Positions 22,583 to 31,907 of a stretch of DNA of 32,170 nt are shown piece after piece. A model generated the notes under the pieces. The model did no database searches. It had not been told where the DNA came from and worked only from the letters and a program-made list of their open reading frames with translations. Position 1 is the stretch's first letter, and each line of letters starts with the position of its first letter. The translations under genes were made by a program, and so were the position numbers. Origin of the DNA: Geobacteraceae bacterium GWC2_55_20 (GTDB lineage Bacteria > Desulfobacterota > Desulfuromonadia > Geobacterales > Pseudopelobacteraceae); the NCBI GenBank assembly GCA_001802125.1, contig MGZK01000019.1, positions 1 to 32,170 on the forward strand, read 5' to 3'.

Positions 22583-22624
22583 CCCCTTGAAGTCCCCCCC
22601 CTGACAAGGGAAAACTTCAAGGGG
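22583..22624. terminator. Bidirectional terminator between attR and the large secreted protein gene
   Basis: CCCCTTGAAGT and ACTTCAAGGGG form a perfect 11-bp stem around a 20-base loop. Before the insertion it lay directly behind the small CxxC gene; now the element separates them. It also ends the leftward 1641-residue gene. No long T run follows, so it could act as a convergent transcription barrier. Confidence 0.6.
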
Positions 22625-22656
22625 TCAGCCTAAAAGACAAGGGTCGCAAACCGCCG

Positions 22657-25600
22657 CTATTTGATTATCAGATTCGAAACTATCGCAGTACCGCTTTGGA
22701 GCGTAAGCATCCCCTCAATCGTCGTCATTCCGCTGACCACGCTGAAACCTGCATCGTAGCCCCCTTTAAATTGAACGGTAACCGGACGGTTGAAAACCAC
22801 GTTTTCGACAAAGGTGTGGATCTGGGACTGTATCGAACCGGTATCGAGCACCACATCGTAGGCACCCTGGAGAGTCCCGTACTGATCTGGAATCCTGACC
22901 GGCGGAATCGGCACGAAGGTCCCCACGACCAGGTGGTCGGATGTAACATTGGCAATCGAATAGCTGTTGCCGGATACCGATGACAGCTTGTCGCTCCCCT
23001 CGTCGGAGAGAGTGCCCAGCATGTATCCGAAGGCCGGGGATATGATACAGGTACTGGTGCTGCCGTGGTTTACGGGCGATGTGCAGCTGATTGTGCCGTT
23101 TCCGCCAACTACCGAATCGATAATGTTATAGGTCTTGATCGTAAATGTCGCTGTGCAGGTTCTTGCAGCAGTCAGGATCACCATGCCATCCGCACAGTCC
23201 GGATCTCCACCCCAGCCGCCAAAGGTGGAGCCGGTTGCGGGCGAAGCGGAGAGTCTCACGACGGAATTGGGCGGGTACTTTTCGGTACAGTCGCTGCCGC
23301 AGCTGATCCCTCCCGGTGTACTGGTAACAGTGCCGGTTCCGCTGCCGGTTTTGGTTACGGTCAGCTGGTTAAGGCCGGTCAGGTTCAGGGTTACCGGCAC
23401 GATCAGCGGCCCGTACGGGGAGCTGTTCGACACCCTCAGGTACGCGTTGTGAACGCCAGGCGCCAGATCGGAGGCGTTTACATTGGCACTGAGGGAAACG
23501 TTACTTCCCGACGCCACGCTGCCGCTGGCCGGTGATGCTGACAGCCAGGTAGAGTGCCAGTTGCAGGCGCCGGTTTCACCGGAGGTCGCCACATAGACCT
23601 TGTCTTGGGCCTGATCGACAGCCCACAGGTTGCCGCTGCAATCCATCTCCAGACCGGCCTGCGCGTTATCGGCAAAAGCGTTTACCTCACCAACTTTCAG
23701 GTTGAATCCACCCAGCAGGGCATAGGACGCCTTGGTATCCAGCACATAAACGTCGAATTTTGTCGTATCGGTGGTGGTGGCCGCATTGGTCATCACGAAA
23801 AGATGCCCGCTGCCGGGGTTGAACGCCAGCCCAGAAATGGCCAGCCCGACCGATGCCGAATCCAGCATGGTCCCATCCGGCGCAAAATGATGGATGATGG
23901 AATCAACCCAGGAGCCGGAGTAGTAGGTGTTCGTCAGCGGATCAAACGCCAGGCCGCGCTGGGAGTTATCGAAGCCGGGGCAGATCTTGTTGCCGGTGGA
24001 GGTTTTGGTGGCCGGGTCCAGTTCGTAGATGCAGTTATCGCCACTGACGTTGACCTGCCACAGCGTGTTTGTGAACGGGTTGTAGGTCATATCCGCCGCA
24101 AATGATACGGCCCAGGTCGAGGCATCGATGACATCGCCGGTGTTTACCCCCAGCGTCGTGAAACGGTGATCCAGCTTGTCATCAAAATTCCCCAGCCAAA
24201 AATCATCGGCATCGGTGTTGAACCCTATTCCCCAAGGTTGTGACAAACCGGTCACAATTGAATTGGTTACTTCGCCGCCGGCAAGAAGAGTCACCGCGGT
24301 GGGTGCAATGTCAACCCGGAGATTGGAAGCGTCGCTGTCGTTCAGGTTCTTCGGCCCGGTATGCCGGGTGCTGGCGGCAAACGGCCCGGCCGGGGCATAC
24401 CCTGTGAAAGTGCCGGGTACCGGGATAATCTCATAGGAAGAGGAGAGTCCGCCGGCATTGGCCAAGTTCAACGGCAGTGATGCGATGGGAGCATCGGTGG
24501 TCAGGTTGAACGTAAGGCTGACCGGATTGACCGAAAGCTGACCGGCGGAAAGCAGGATATCCTGGCCGACCGCGCTTCCCGCGACCACTGTCGGTGAGGC
24601 CTGGCCAGCTCCATAGGAGGGAGCGGTGGCGGTCAAAGTGCTTGTACCGGCAGCCTGGCCGATTACATAGATCCATGCCGGTGTGGCCGGGTCGGCCGAG
24701 GCATCGATCATCACCGCGGAGTTGAGGGCCGCATCCCTGACGGTGGCATTTAAAACCAGCGACCCGCTGTTGGCGTCCCTGACCGAGCCGGTGACAAGGC
24801 CGCCCGACGCAATCGGGGTACAGGTGGAACCGATCGAAACATCGTCAATCTGGGCATACCAGTCCCAGGGCGTGTCCGCGGCCACAGGTTCGGTCGTATA
24901 GTAGCGCCAGCGCAGGATGAACTGCGCGGTAACATACGGCGCCAGGTCCACGTACACCGTTTCACCCGGAAGCGCATTAAGCATGCCATGGTCGCTGGTC
25001 CAGTGGCTGATATTGGTCCAGCTGCCGCCGCCATCATTGCTGATGTCCAGATCCATGGCATCATAGGCGCTGTAGTCTTGGTAGTTCGCCTTGTATGACA
25101 GATTCAGGTTCGTCAGTGAAGCCGGATTCAAAAGCGGTGAACGGAGCTCCGTGTCGTATGCAACTCCCGGATTGGCGTCGCTGTTGACGGTGGCGGCCAG
25201 ACCTGAACCTCCGGTAAAATTGCCCATAGCGTAGAACGGATTGTACAACCATGCCAGGCCGCCCGTGACATTATTGACGATGGACCAGTCATCCAGCGGC
25301 CAGTCTTCAAATCTCTGCACGAAACTTTCGTTCCGGTTGTAGCCGGGCGCCGCACAGGTTGTGGTATTGGCGGTCAAAAGAAAGTTACTGCCGGCATCGG
25401 CACTGACTACTGCCGGCTGTGAAGCGTTGGCATAGCCGCCGCTCAAGGCGGTCACAGTAAAGGTGTAGGAACCGTTTGCGATAGCGACGTGGTAGAGGCC
25501 GGTCACCGGATTAGTAAAAATGGCACCCCCCGGATACCCGGCGATATCGATGCGGGCATATAACGGCCAGGAGGTGGTTGCGTCCCTGACGGTCCCGGAA

Positions 25601-27582
25601 ATAATCGAAACGGCAGCGGCCGCCAGCGTAAAATCACGGGTGGTGGTTGCGGGAGCGGTCACCACGACGCCATTGGCGCTGCCGGCAACATAGCCGTACT
25701 TGGAGACGGTCAGGTCATAGGTGCCGCTTGGCAGAGCAACCGAATAGAACCCCGCCGCGTCGGTTATCGTGGTGCTGCCGCCGGAAACAGCGACTGTTGC
25801 GCCGGCTATGGGAACCGAGGCGCCGTCTGTAACCGTGCCGGAAATGGCTCCGACCACTCCGGCGGAGCAGCCAGGGTACTTGAAGGAGCCGATCCTGGTC
25901 TGCCAGCTGGCGCTTCCGGTGGTCTGCACATATTCCTGGGTATACCAGAAGGTACAGCCGTCGGAAGGGTCAACCGCCATCATGCTGTAATCGCCCCATC
26001 TGTAGGAGGTGCTTGTCTGTGATCCGGTGCCGGCAACCAGTGTCTGTTCGCCCTGCGGCAATGTGCCGAGCGGGTCCGCGGCCAGCCTGCCGGTGTAACG
26101 CACCGATGGATAGGTGGTTGCACTTGCCACCGAATAGCCCAGCGCGATGTTGCCGGACGCATCCATGGCCGCGCTTGCCATCCAGCGGTTATCGGTGTCG
26201 GGATCATACACCCCTTCCTGATGCATGCCGAAACCGGCGCCGGTGTTGCGCAGTTCGAACCAGTGCACACCGGCCTGGTCCGATCCGTTGGCATCCACGG
26301 TGTGGTTTCCGACAAGCGTCTGATGGGAACCGAAATTACGGTACTGCAAGCGGTACATCAGCCGATCGGCTATGGCATCCAGCTTGGAAGTCGTATCCGG
26401 CTGCGGAACACAGTTCCGTTCGGAGAAACACATGTCCGGGTTAACGTCGGCGGTGGAAATCTTCAGGTTGGGATCGTAGTTGCTGTTCAGTCCGAAGGTG
26501 GTGTTGGCAATATTGACCCAGTCCGTCTTGAACTCCCAGACCCTCAGCGTGTCCGTCGGGTCCGACATCCAGGTGCTGTCGTCCCAGGACACAAAATAGT
26601 TGGGAGTGCCGGCAGCAGGGGCCAGACCGTCCAGGTCGGACGGCAGCAGGGCATAATAGTTCATATTTACCAGGCCGAGGTCAAAATAGATCATGCGGGC
26701 GGCCTGGCCAAGCAGCATCTTGTCCCGCTCGAACACCGCGACGCTGGCGCCCTTGTATTCGTAGGTGGTCCCGTCGAACAGGTTGAAACTCATGTAATAG
26801 CCATCCGGCCATACACCCAGCTTTCCGTAATCATTCATCCGTGACGCGCTGGTCTTGAAATCGTAGCGATACCAGGCGCCGGTCGGGTCCGCCGTCTGGG
26901 AAACCGCTATGCACTGGTGGAAATCATCGGGAAACCCGAGCGCGAACTGGCTCATTACCCAACGGTTGGAGAGAGCGTCGAAACGGGTCAGCGGATCACC
27001 GTCGTTATTTGTTTCGCAGATGCCGCCCATCCCGGCCCAGAGCGCATTTCCGGCCGTTGGCGACACCAGCGACAGCGGGGCGGCCGGATTGGTCACATCC
27101 CAGATCTGGAAGGCCAGGTTAACCCACTGGACATAGTACTTTTTGCCGGTGGCAGGATCCACGCCAATGTCGCCCTGGGTGTCGGGCGGCAGGACTCCGC
27201 TGACATTATTGACCCCCTCGAAGTTAGCTTCGGAAGTCGGCATGGAACTGCCGATCGGACGGTTCTGCACGATTGAGGCATCCGTAACTGCCGCGGTCTC
27301 GGCAACAGCGGCCGATGGAGCGCGTTTTTGGGTTTTGGGGGCCACAAACCTGCGGTCCTGGAATGTGCGCGCGGCACTGGGGGCGTTAAGGTCAACTTTC
27401 AGCGGCGCTCTGGAACGCAGCGGCAGGCTGAGACTTGCCGGAGCGGATTCAACCACCACCATGCCCGGTTTCCGGTATACAGGCGTGGAAACAGCCTGAT
27501 CCGTGCCGGCATAAGCAGACATTGACAATAAAACCGGCAAAATGGTGACTGACAACCTGATCCGGCTAATAAGTTTTCGCAT
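22657..27582 (-). CDS. Giant secreted multidomain protein (1641 residues)
   Basis: A signal peptide ending near VLLSMSAYAGTD directs export. Residues about 100-570 look like a beta-propeller-type region with many W, D and G. Around 575-720 are two carboxypeptidase-regulatory-like domains (SGTVTD...GATV...SYDLTVSKYGY type), followed by a jelly-roll-like module with NLSYKANYQ and FILRWRYYT, and a third such domain near 935. A second propeller-like part follows (about 1080-1350), then two InlB-type bacterial repeats near 1410-1560 with GTGTVTSTP, GGWGGD and cysteine pairs. The end ends in a beta-type segment. It is probably an extracellular or cell-surface adhesin or enzyme-like protein; no active site is visible. 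GGAGGAAGGGAC precedes the ATG. Confidence 0.85.
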   Translation of the reverse strand: MRKLISRIRLSVTILPVLLSMSAYAGTDQAVSTPVYRKPGMVVVESAPASLSLPLRSRAPLKVDLNAPSAARTFQDRRFVAPKTQKRAPSAAVAETAAVTDASIVQNRPIGSSMPTSEANFEGVNNVSGVLPPDTQGDIGVDPATGKKYYVQWVNLAFQIWDVTNPAAPLSLVSPTAGNALWAGMGGICETNNDGDPLTRFDALSNRWVMSQFALGFPDDFHQCIAVSQTADPTGAWYRYDFKTSASRMNDYGKLGVWPDGYYMSFNLFDGTTYEYKGASVAVFERDKMLLGQAARMIYFDLGLVNMNYYALLPSDLDGLAPAAGTPNYFVSWDDSTWMSDPTDTLRVWEFKTDWVNIANTTFGLNSNYDPNLKISTADVNPDMCFSERNCVPQPDTTSKLDAIADRLMYRLQYRNFGSHQTLVGNHTVDANGSDQAGVHWFELRNTGAGFGMHQEGVYDPDTDNRWMASAAMDASGNIALGYSVASATTYPSVRYTGRLAADPLGTLPQGEQTLVAGTGSQTSTSYRWGDYSMMAVDPSDGCTFWYTQEYVQTTGSASWQTRIGSFKYPGCSAGVVGAISGTVTDGASVPIAGATVAVSGGSTTITDAAGFYSVALPSGTYDLTVSKYGYVAGSANGVVVTAPATTTRDFTLAAAAVSIISGTVRDATTSWPLYARIDIAGYPGGAIFTNPVTGLYHVAIANGSYTFTVTALSGGYANASQPAVVSADAGSNFLLTANTTTCAAPGYNRNESFVQRFEDWPLDDWSIVNNVTGGLAWLYNPFYAMGNFTGGSGLAATVNSDANPGVAYDTELRSPLLNPASLTNLNLSYKANYQDYSAYDAMDLDISNDGGGSWTNISHWTSDHGMLNALPGETVYVDLAPYVTAQFILRWRYYTTEPVAADTPWDWYAQIDDVSIGSTCTPIASGGLVTGSVRDANSGSLVLNATVRDAALNSAVMIDASADPATPAWIYVIGQAAGTSTLTATAPSYGAGQASPTVVAGSAVGQDILLSAGQLSVNPVSLTFNLTTDAPIASLPLNLANAGGLSSSYEIIPVPGTFTGYAPAGPFAASTRHTGPKNLNDSDASNLRVDIAPTAVTLLAGGEVTNSIVTGLSQPWGIGFNTDADDFWLGNFDDKLDHRFTTLGVNTGDVIDASTWAVSFAADMTYNPFTNTLWQVNVSGDNCIYELDPATKTSTGNKICPGFDNSQRGLAFDPLTNTYYSGSWVDSIIHHFAPDGTMLDSASVGLAISGLAFNPGSGHLFVMTNAATTTDTTKFDVYVLDTKASYALLGGFNLKVGEVNAFADNAQAGLEMDCSGNLWAVDQAQDKVYVATSGETGACNWHSTWLSASPASGSVASGSNVSLSANVNASDLAPGVHNAYLRVSNSSPYGPLIVPVTLNLTGLNQLTVTKTGSGTGTVTSTPGGISCGSDCTEKYPPNSVVRLSASPATGSTFGGWGGDPDCADGMVILTAARTCTATFTIKTYNIIDSVVGGNGTISCTSPVNHGSTSTCIISPAFGYMLGTLSDEGSDKLSSVSGNSYSIANVTSDHLVVGTFVPIPPVRIPDQYGTLQGAYDVVLDTGSIQSQIHTFVENVVFNRPVTVQFKGGYDAGFSVVSGMTTIEGMLTLQSGTAIVSNLIIK

Positions 27583-27596
27583 GTCCCTTCCTCCAT

Positions 27597-28203
27597 TTAC
27601 AACAGCAGCGCTTCGTTATTTAATTGAAAAATTGTCTCACCGAACCAAAGCATGTCAAGCTGCACCGCAAATCCCAAATGTTGTGCATACAACAGGCCAA
27701 GTTTTTTACAATTCACTAATTTGCGGAAATTATGGCCAGGACGACATCCGGACCGCCAATATACCGCACGCACACACTCTACCCGGTTCCGGACCAAGCG
27801 GTCTTCGCAATTCTACTGCAATCGATATTTCGTCAATACACTTACCCGGCTATCGGATTAAGGCAATTGGCCTAAAGTTGGCCGTAGCACATTAACCGCC
27901 GGCGATACCTTTTCAATTACCGGCGGCTCTATCCGGCTGAGATTTCAAAGCGCTGCAAGGATGTATTTATCATGCCCCGCTTGATGTACTCATGGCGCCA
28001 ATACCGGAAACATATTGATTTAATTCCATTAACCAGACCGGAACAAAGCCAGCCAGCCGACAGACAGGCCATTGGCGAAGACAGATCATTGCAAGACAGT
28101 GGTTTTTTTTATGCTTTTTCCGATAAAGCAACGGTTCAGGCATGATAATGGCAGACAATTCTGAACGTATCCACATCTTATCCACCTTTTCCGGGAGTAA
28201 GTT
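27597..28203. other. Intergenic region upstream of the secreted protein and the cytochromes
   Basis: This 607-bp stretch lies between divergent genes and must hold both promoters. I see one perfect 7-bp inverted repeat (CCGCCGG at 27896-27902 with CCGGCGG at 27920-27926) without a following T run, and no convincing sigma70 or sigma54 promoter. The short reading frames in it show no ribosome sites. Confidence 0.5.
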
Positions 28204-28527
28204 TTGAGAATGCTGATTCTGATATTGATGCTGTTTTCGTTCAATGCCGTTGCTTCCAATGCCTCTGTTTCCGACATCATCAGATTCAAAAACGGCATGA
28301 CCTTCAATCATAAAATTCACCAGACCGAGAAGGTCGGCAAATGCTACGTCTGCCACGCCAATGTATCGGTTTCCGCGGACGGAAAGACCGTCACCACTTC
28401 CGAACCGGGCAAGATCAAAGGCTTCGGCAAAGAGTGGTCGCATAAATACTGTACGGATTGCCATGAGTTATTCGGCGAAGGCCCGGTTACCTGCAAAGAT
28501 TGTCACACAGAAAAGGATTTACCTTGA
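28204..28527 (+). CDS. Triheme c-type cytochrome (cytochrome c7-like), first copy
   Basis: This is a 107-residue periplasmic electron carrier. A signal peptide (residues about 1-20) is followed by three CxxCH haem sites: CYVCH, CTDCH and CKDCH. Histidines in FNHKIH and WSHKYC are likely axial ligands. Size and spacing fit the cytochrome c7 family that carries electrons across the periplasm in Geobacter. The start is TTG 28204 with GGGAG six bases upstream; an in-frame ATG at 28210 is 12 bases from that site. The second copy follows with overlap. Confidence 0.85.
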   Translation: MRMLILILMLFSFNAVASNASVSDIIRFKNGMTFNHKIHQTEKVGKCYVCHANVSVSADGKTVTTSEPGKIKGFGKEWSHKYCTDCHELFGEGPVTCKDCHTEKDLP

Positions 28528-28835
28528 AAAAACTTGTCCTGACGCTAATGCTGATTACGTCCACCTCGGAAGCTATCGACATCATCAGTTTCAAAAATGG
28601 CATGACCTTCAATCATAAAATCCACCAGACCGAGAAGGTTGGGAAATGCTATGTCTGCCATGAGAATGTTCAGGTTTCCGGGGACGGGAAAAACGTCACT
28701 ACCACTGAACCGGGCAAGATCAAGGGTTTCGGCAAAGAGTGGGCGCATAAATACTGCACCGATTGCCACGATCTATTCGGCGAAGGCCCGGTGAAGTGCA
28801 ATGACTGTCATCATAAGAAAGTATCCGACAATTAA
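28524..28835 (+). CDS. Triheme c-type cytochrome, tandem second copy
   Basis: This is a 103-residue paralogue of the preceding gene: the stretch from NGMTFNHKIHQTEKVGKCYV to the third haem site is nearly identical. Haem sites are CYVCH, CTDCH and CNDCH, the last followed by a further histidine. The start is TTG 28524, which overlaps the stop of the first copy (TTGA) with AAGGA six bases upstream; no ATG is available near it. The signal peptide (KKLVLTLMLITSTSEA) differs from that of the first copy more than the haem domain does, as expected after a tandem duplication. Confidence 0.85.
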   Translation: MKKLVLTLMLITSTSEAIDIISFKNGMTFNHKIHQTEKVGKCYVCHENVQVSGDGKNVTTTEPGKIKGFGKEWAHKYCTDCHDLFGEGPVKCNDCHHKKVSDN

Positions 28836-28883
28836 TACCGGAGCCGCTCGCTCCGCAATGAAGCCGCCGGCAGATCAATAACG

Positions 28884-30848
28884 ATGCACCGACTCCGTAC
28901 ACCCATCCGCCGCAAACTTCTGTTTGCCACCCTGACTCCGCTGACCGCCGCCATTCTTCTCAGCTGGCTGATCGGCGCCTCATTGATTACCGACCGTATT
29001 TTCAAGCAGGCCCAGCAAAAAGTTGTCGGCGACCTGAACTCGGCCCGCAAGGTTTATTGGGGTGAGATCGAACACCTGAGCGGAATGGTCAAGGTGGCCG
29101 GACTCAGCTCCGACCTGTCGGCCTCGCTCCGGGCCGGCAGATTTTCCGAACACAGGGATATGCTGCACAAACTCCTGCGGAGCGAGCAGCTCAGCTTCAT
29201 CAACATCATCGACAACAGGGGCGTTGTGCGCTACCGCGCCGCCAATCCGCGGGCTGCCGGTGATTCGCTGGCCGCCGATCCGCTGGTTGCCAGGGCGCTG
29301 CGGGGAGCCGTCTCCGGCGGCAGCCAGGTTTATGACCCGCAACGCCTGGCCCGCGAGAACCCTGCCCTGGCAAAAGCCGTTTCGATCGCAATCAAGGCCA
29401 CCCCACGTTCCCGTTCGACAACCCGCGGCAGCGAAGATCGCGGCCTGCTGCTGGTGGCGGCAGCGCCGCTGCTGGCCGCGGACGGCTCCGTGGCCGGGGT
29501 TCTGCAGGCCGGCCAGCTGTTGAATGGCGACAGCCGGGTTGTTGATACCATTACCCGCATCGTTTATGAGCGGGAGGAGCGGGGCGCGGCCACTATTTTC
29601 CTGGGGGATGTGCGGATTGCCACCAGCGTCAGGGATGCGGGGGGAGAGAGGGCCACCGGGTCACTGATGTCCAGCGAGGTCGCCTCGGTGGTGCTTGAGA
29701 ACAACAGGCCCTGGAGCGACCGGGCCTTTGTGCTGAACGACTGGTACTTCTCCGCCTACGAGCCGATCACGGACCCGGACGGGGCAACCATCGGCGCTCT
29801 CTACGTCGGCATGCCCGAGCGCCCCTTCCTGACACTGCGCACCAACATCAACCTGATCTTCGGAGGAGTACTGGCCTTTGTGGCGCTGATCGGCATCGCG
29901 CTCTCCGGCTGGATCAGCAACAAGCTGGCCGGACCGGTGCGCGCGCTGGCCGAAGGAGCCCGCCGCATGGCGGCCGGAGAACGGATCGAGCCGATTGTAG
30001 TCAATACCCGTGACGAAATCGCGCTGTTGGCGGACGAATTCAACACGATGGCCCACGAGGTCAGCACGCTTAAGAACACGCTGGAGCAGAAGGTTGAGAG
30101 GCGCACCGCCCAGCTGGAGGAAAAGAGTCTGCAGCTGTTGGCCACCCAGAAGGAGCTGGCCAAGGCCGAACGGCTGTCCGGACTGGGGCTGCTGGCCGCC
30201 GGAGTGGCGCATGAGATCAACAACCCGCTGGCGATCATACGCGGCAACACCGAACTGCTGCAAGACGAGATTCCGGAGGGGGCCGAGGAGCGCGAGGAGG
30301 TCGAGGCGATCATGCTGGAGATCGGCCGCATCGAGCGGATCGTCAACAACCTGCGCGTATTCTCGCGCAGCGGCATCAAGCGCGTCAGCATTTTTTCACT
30401 GGGGAATGTGCTGGACAGCATCCTGGACCAGGTCGGCCACCAGATCCCGCTGGAGACCTACCGCATAGCACGGGATTACTGGGGCAAGGACCTGGAAATC
30501 GAGGGGGACCAGGACCAGATCCGCCAGGTTTTCACCAACCTGATCATCAACGGCCTGCAGGCCATGGCAGGAGGCGGCATCCTGACCATCGACCTCAGCC
30601 CCAACGCCTCCGGGGAAAGCGTCAGCGTCACCGTTACCGACAGCGGTCCGGGCATCAGCCCCGAACACCTGGAAAAGCTGTTCACACCCTTTTTCAGCAC
30701 CAAGTCCAGGGGCACCGGCCTGGGACTGGCGGTCTCCTACGGAATCGTCAGCGACCACGGCGGCGAGATAAAAGTTACCAGCCGGGAAGGACGGGGCGCA
30801 ACCTTTACAGTGAGCCTGCCGCTGAAGCAGGGAACGAACGGACACTGA
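28884..30848 (+). CDS. Membrane sensor histidine kinase (Cache-HAMP-HisKA-HATPase)
   Basis: This is a 654-residue kinase. Residues about 12-36 form the first membrane segment. Residues about 40-315 are a periplasmic Cache-type sensor with FINIIDNRGVVRYRA and LLLVAAAPLLAADGSVAGVL. The second membrane segment is at about 320-343, followed by HAMP (about 345-395), a coiled coil and the HisKA dimer domain with phospho-accepting H443 in HEINNP. The ATPase domain has NLIINGLQAM, DSGPGIS, FFSTKSRGTGLGL and the G boxes. No response regulator follows, so it is an orphan here or its partner is elsewhere. It lies 48 bp behind the cytochromes and may sense small ligands linked to respiration. The start has no strong ribosome site. 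Confidence 0.92.
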   Translation: MHRLRTPIRRKLLFATLTPLTAAILLSWLIGASLITDRIFKQAQQKVVGDLNSARKVYWGEIEHLSGMVKVAGLSSDLSASLRAGRFSEHRDMLHKLLRSEQLSFINIIDNRGVVRYRAANPRAAGDSLAADPLVARALRGAVSGGSQVYDPQRLARENPALAKAVSIAIKATPRSRSTTRGSEDRGLLLVAAAPLLAADGSVAGVLQAGQLLNGDSRVVDTITRIVYEREERGAATIFLGDVRIATSVRDAGGERATGSLMSSEVASVVLENNRPWSDRAFVLNDWYFSAYEPITDPDGATIGALYVGMPERPFLTLRTNINLIFGGVLAFVALIGIALSGWISNKLAGPVRALAEGARRMAAGERIEPIVVNTRDEIALLADEFNTMAHEVSTLKNTLEQKVERRTAQLEEKSLQLLATQKELAKAERLSGLGLLAAGVAHEINNPLAIIRGNTELLQDEIPEGAEEREEVEAIMLEIGRIERIVNNLRVFSRSGIKRVSIFSLGNVLDSILDQVGHQIPLETYRIARDYWGKDLEIEGDQDQIRQVFTNLIINGLQAMAGGGILTIDLSPNASGESVSVTVTDSGPGISPEHLEKLFTPFFSTKSRGTGLGLAVSYGIVSDHGGEIKVTSREGRGATFTVSLPLKQGTNGH

Positions 30849-30869
30849 GCCTTAAACAACCCGCCACGA

Positions 30870-30897
30870 AAACCGGATCTTCGCCGGTCTTTTCCTT
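30870..30897 (+). terminator. Intrinsic terminator behind the histidine kinase
   Basis: ACCGG and CCGGT (30872-30876 with 30884-30888) form a short GC stem with a 7-base loop, followed by CTTTTCCTT. It closes the cytochrome/kinase unit and supports the absence of a coupled response regulator. Confidence 0.6.
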
Positions 30898-30988
30898 GGA
30901 TATTTTAATTTACAGCCCGCCAAAGTATGCGTATATTTTCGAGAAAATTACCATTTCTGAATGGACACAGCGGCCAGGTTTCAAGTCA

Positions 30989-31038
30989 CCTGTATAAGGA
31001 ATAACTGAGCTACCTATACAGGGTGCTTGTTCCTTATA
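30989..31038 (+). other. Overlapping inverted repeats upstream of the 262-residue gene
   Basis: CCTGTATA (30989-30996) pairs with TATACAGG (31015-31022). The overlapping TATAAGGAA (30993-31001) pairs with TTCCTTATA (31030-31038). The two stems share bases and exclude each other, like an attenuator or a paired operator. It lies 45 bp before the next gene. Confidence 0.45.
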
Positions 31039-31083
31039 TACGGAAACCCATGATCTACGGGTTGGCCGAGGAAGAATGAATTG

Positions 31084-31869
31084 ATGGCACCAAGCAATAA
31101 TGAAAATAGCCGGACTGGCACCTGCAAGCTTACCCTCAAAGAGGGTAACTTCGTCAAAGCACATTTGATACCAAAGGCGCTCACTACCCCTGTTCAAAAG
31201 GGTATGCCGTTCTTTCAATGGAAGTCTGGAGCGACACCGAAAAGGCGATGGAGCAGTTGGTATGACCAGAACCTAGTCACACGAAATGGGGAAGATATAC
31301 TCACAGAATTTGACACTTGGGCTATCACTGAGCTACGGAAACAAAAGCTGGTCTGGAGCAGCTGGGGAAAGAAAAAGTCCCTCGGACCACTACATTCTGC
31401 CGCTAGTGGTACGCCATGGGGAATTCGTAAGATTGAGAACATTGATCCAGCGAAGCTTCGACTGTTCTTCCTAAGCTTGCTTTGGAGAGCAGCATCAACG
31501 AATCTACCAGAGTTTGCAGAGGTTCAACTGCCACAAGAGGACCTGGAAACCTTAAGGTTATTGCTGCTTGCCAGACAACCTGGTCCCATTTCTTTTTACC
31601 CAACAACGATAACCCAGCTTTCTACCATTGGAATCATTCAAAACCACGCTCCCATTGCTCAGACAAAAGAGATACCGAGTCTTGAACCCGGTGAACCCAC
31701 AATAGAGATGCCTATATTCCGTTTCTATTTCGATGGCCTTATAGCACATGTTCACAACCATCCTTCAGATGATGGCTATACAGCTGCACTTGGAAATTTG
31801 ATAGTTGGTGCTTCAGAACAGCTCGTTTTAACAACACAGGGAAAAATACAGGGACACCATACCTATTAA
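31084..31869 (+). CDS. Unrecognised 261-residue protein
   Basis: The N-terminal part has CKLTLKEGNFVKAHLIPKAL, similar to short zinc or HNH-like proteins with a C-x-L...HIIPKAL pattern, but the second cysteine of the usual pair is missing. The rest has two W-rich patches and a C-terminal HVHNHP stretch. No known enzyme motif is complete, so a function is not given. ATG 31084 has AGGAAG nine bases upstream; a TTG at 31081 is also possible. Base use looks lower in GC than the kinase gene, and a RAYT follows after 38 bp, so this may be a transferred segment. Confidence 0.65.
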   Translation: MAPSNNENSRTGTCKLTLKEGNFVKAHLIPKALTTPVQKGMPFFQWKSGATPKRRWSSWYDQNLVTRNGEDILTEFDTWAITELRKQKLVWSSWGKKKSLGPLHSAASGTPWGIRKIENIDPAKLRLFFLSLLWRAASTNLPEFAEVQLPQEDLETLRLLLLARQPGPISFYPTTITQLSTIGIIQNHAPIAQTKEIPSLEPGEPTIEMPIFRFYFDGLIAHVHNHPSDDGYTAALGNLIVGASEQLVLTTQGKIQGHHTY

Positions 31870-31907
31870 GACTTGACGTTGTAGAGTCTGGAGGGTAATT
31901 TCATCGC

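Noticed and set aside
23065-26844. Plus-strand frames opposite the 1641-residue gene
   Set aside because: None has a ribosome site or recognisable domain, and the opposite frame encodes clear secreted-protein modules.
28060-28200. Sigma54 promoter before the cytochromes
   Set aside because: TTGG and TTGCA elements occur but the spacing between GG and GC is too long for the -24/-12 consensus.
29661-30421. Long minus-strand frames opposite the histidine kinase
   Set aside because: They are typical shadows of a GC-rich coding strand; the kinase on the plus strand has all expected motifs.
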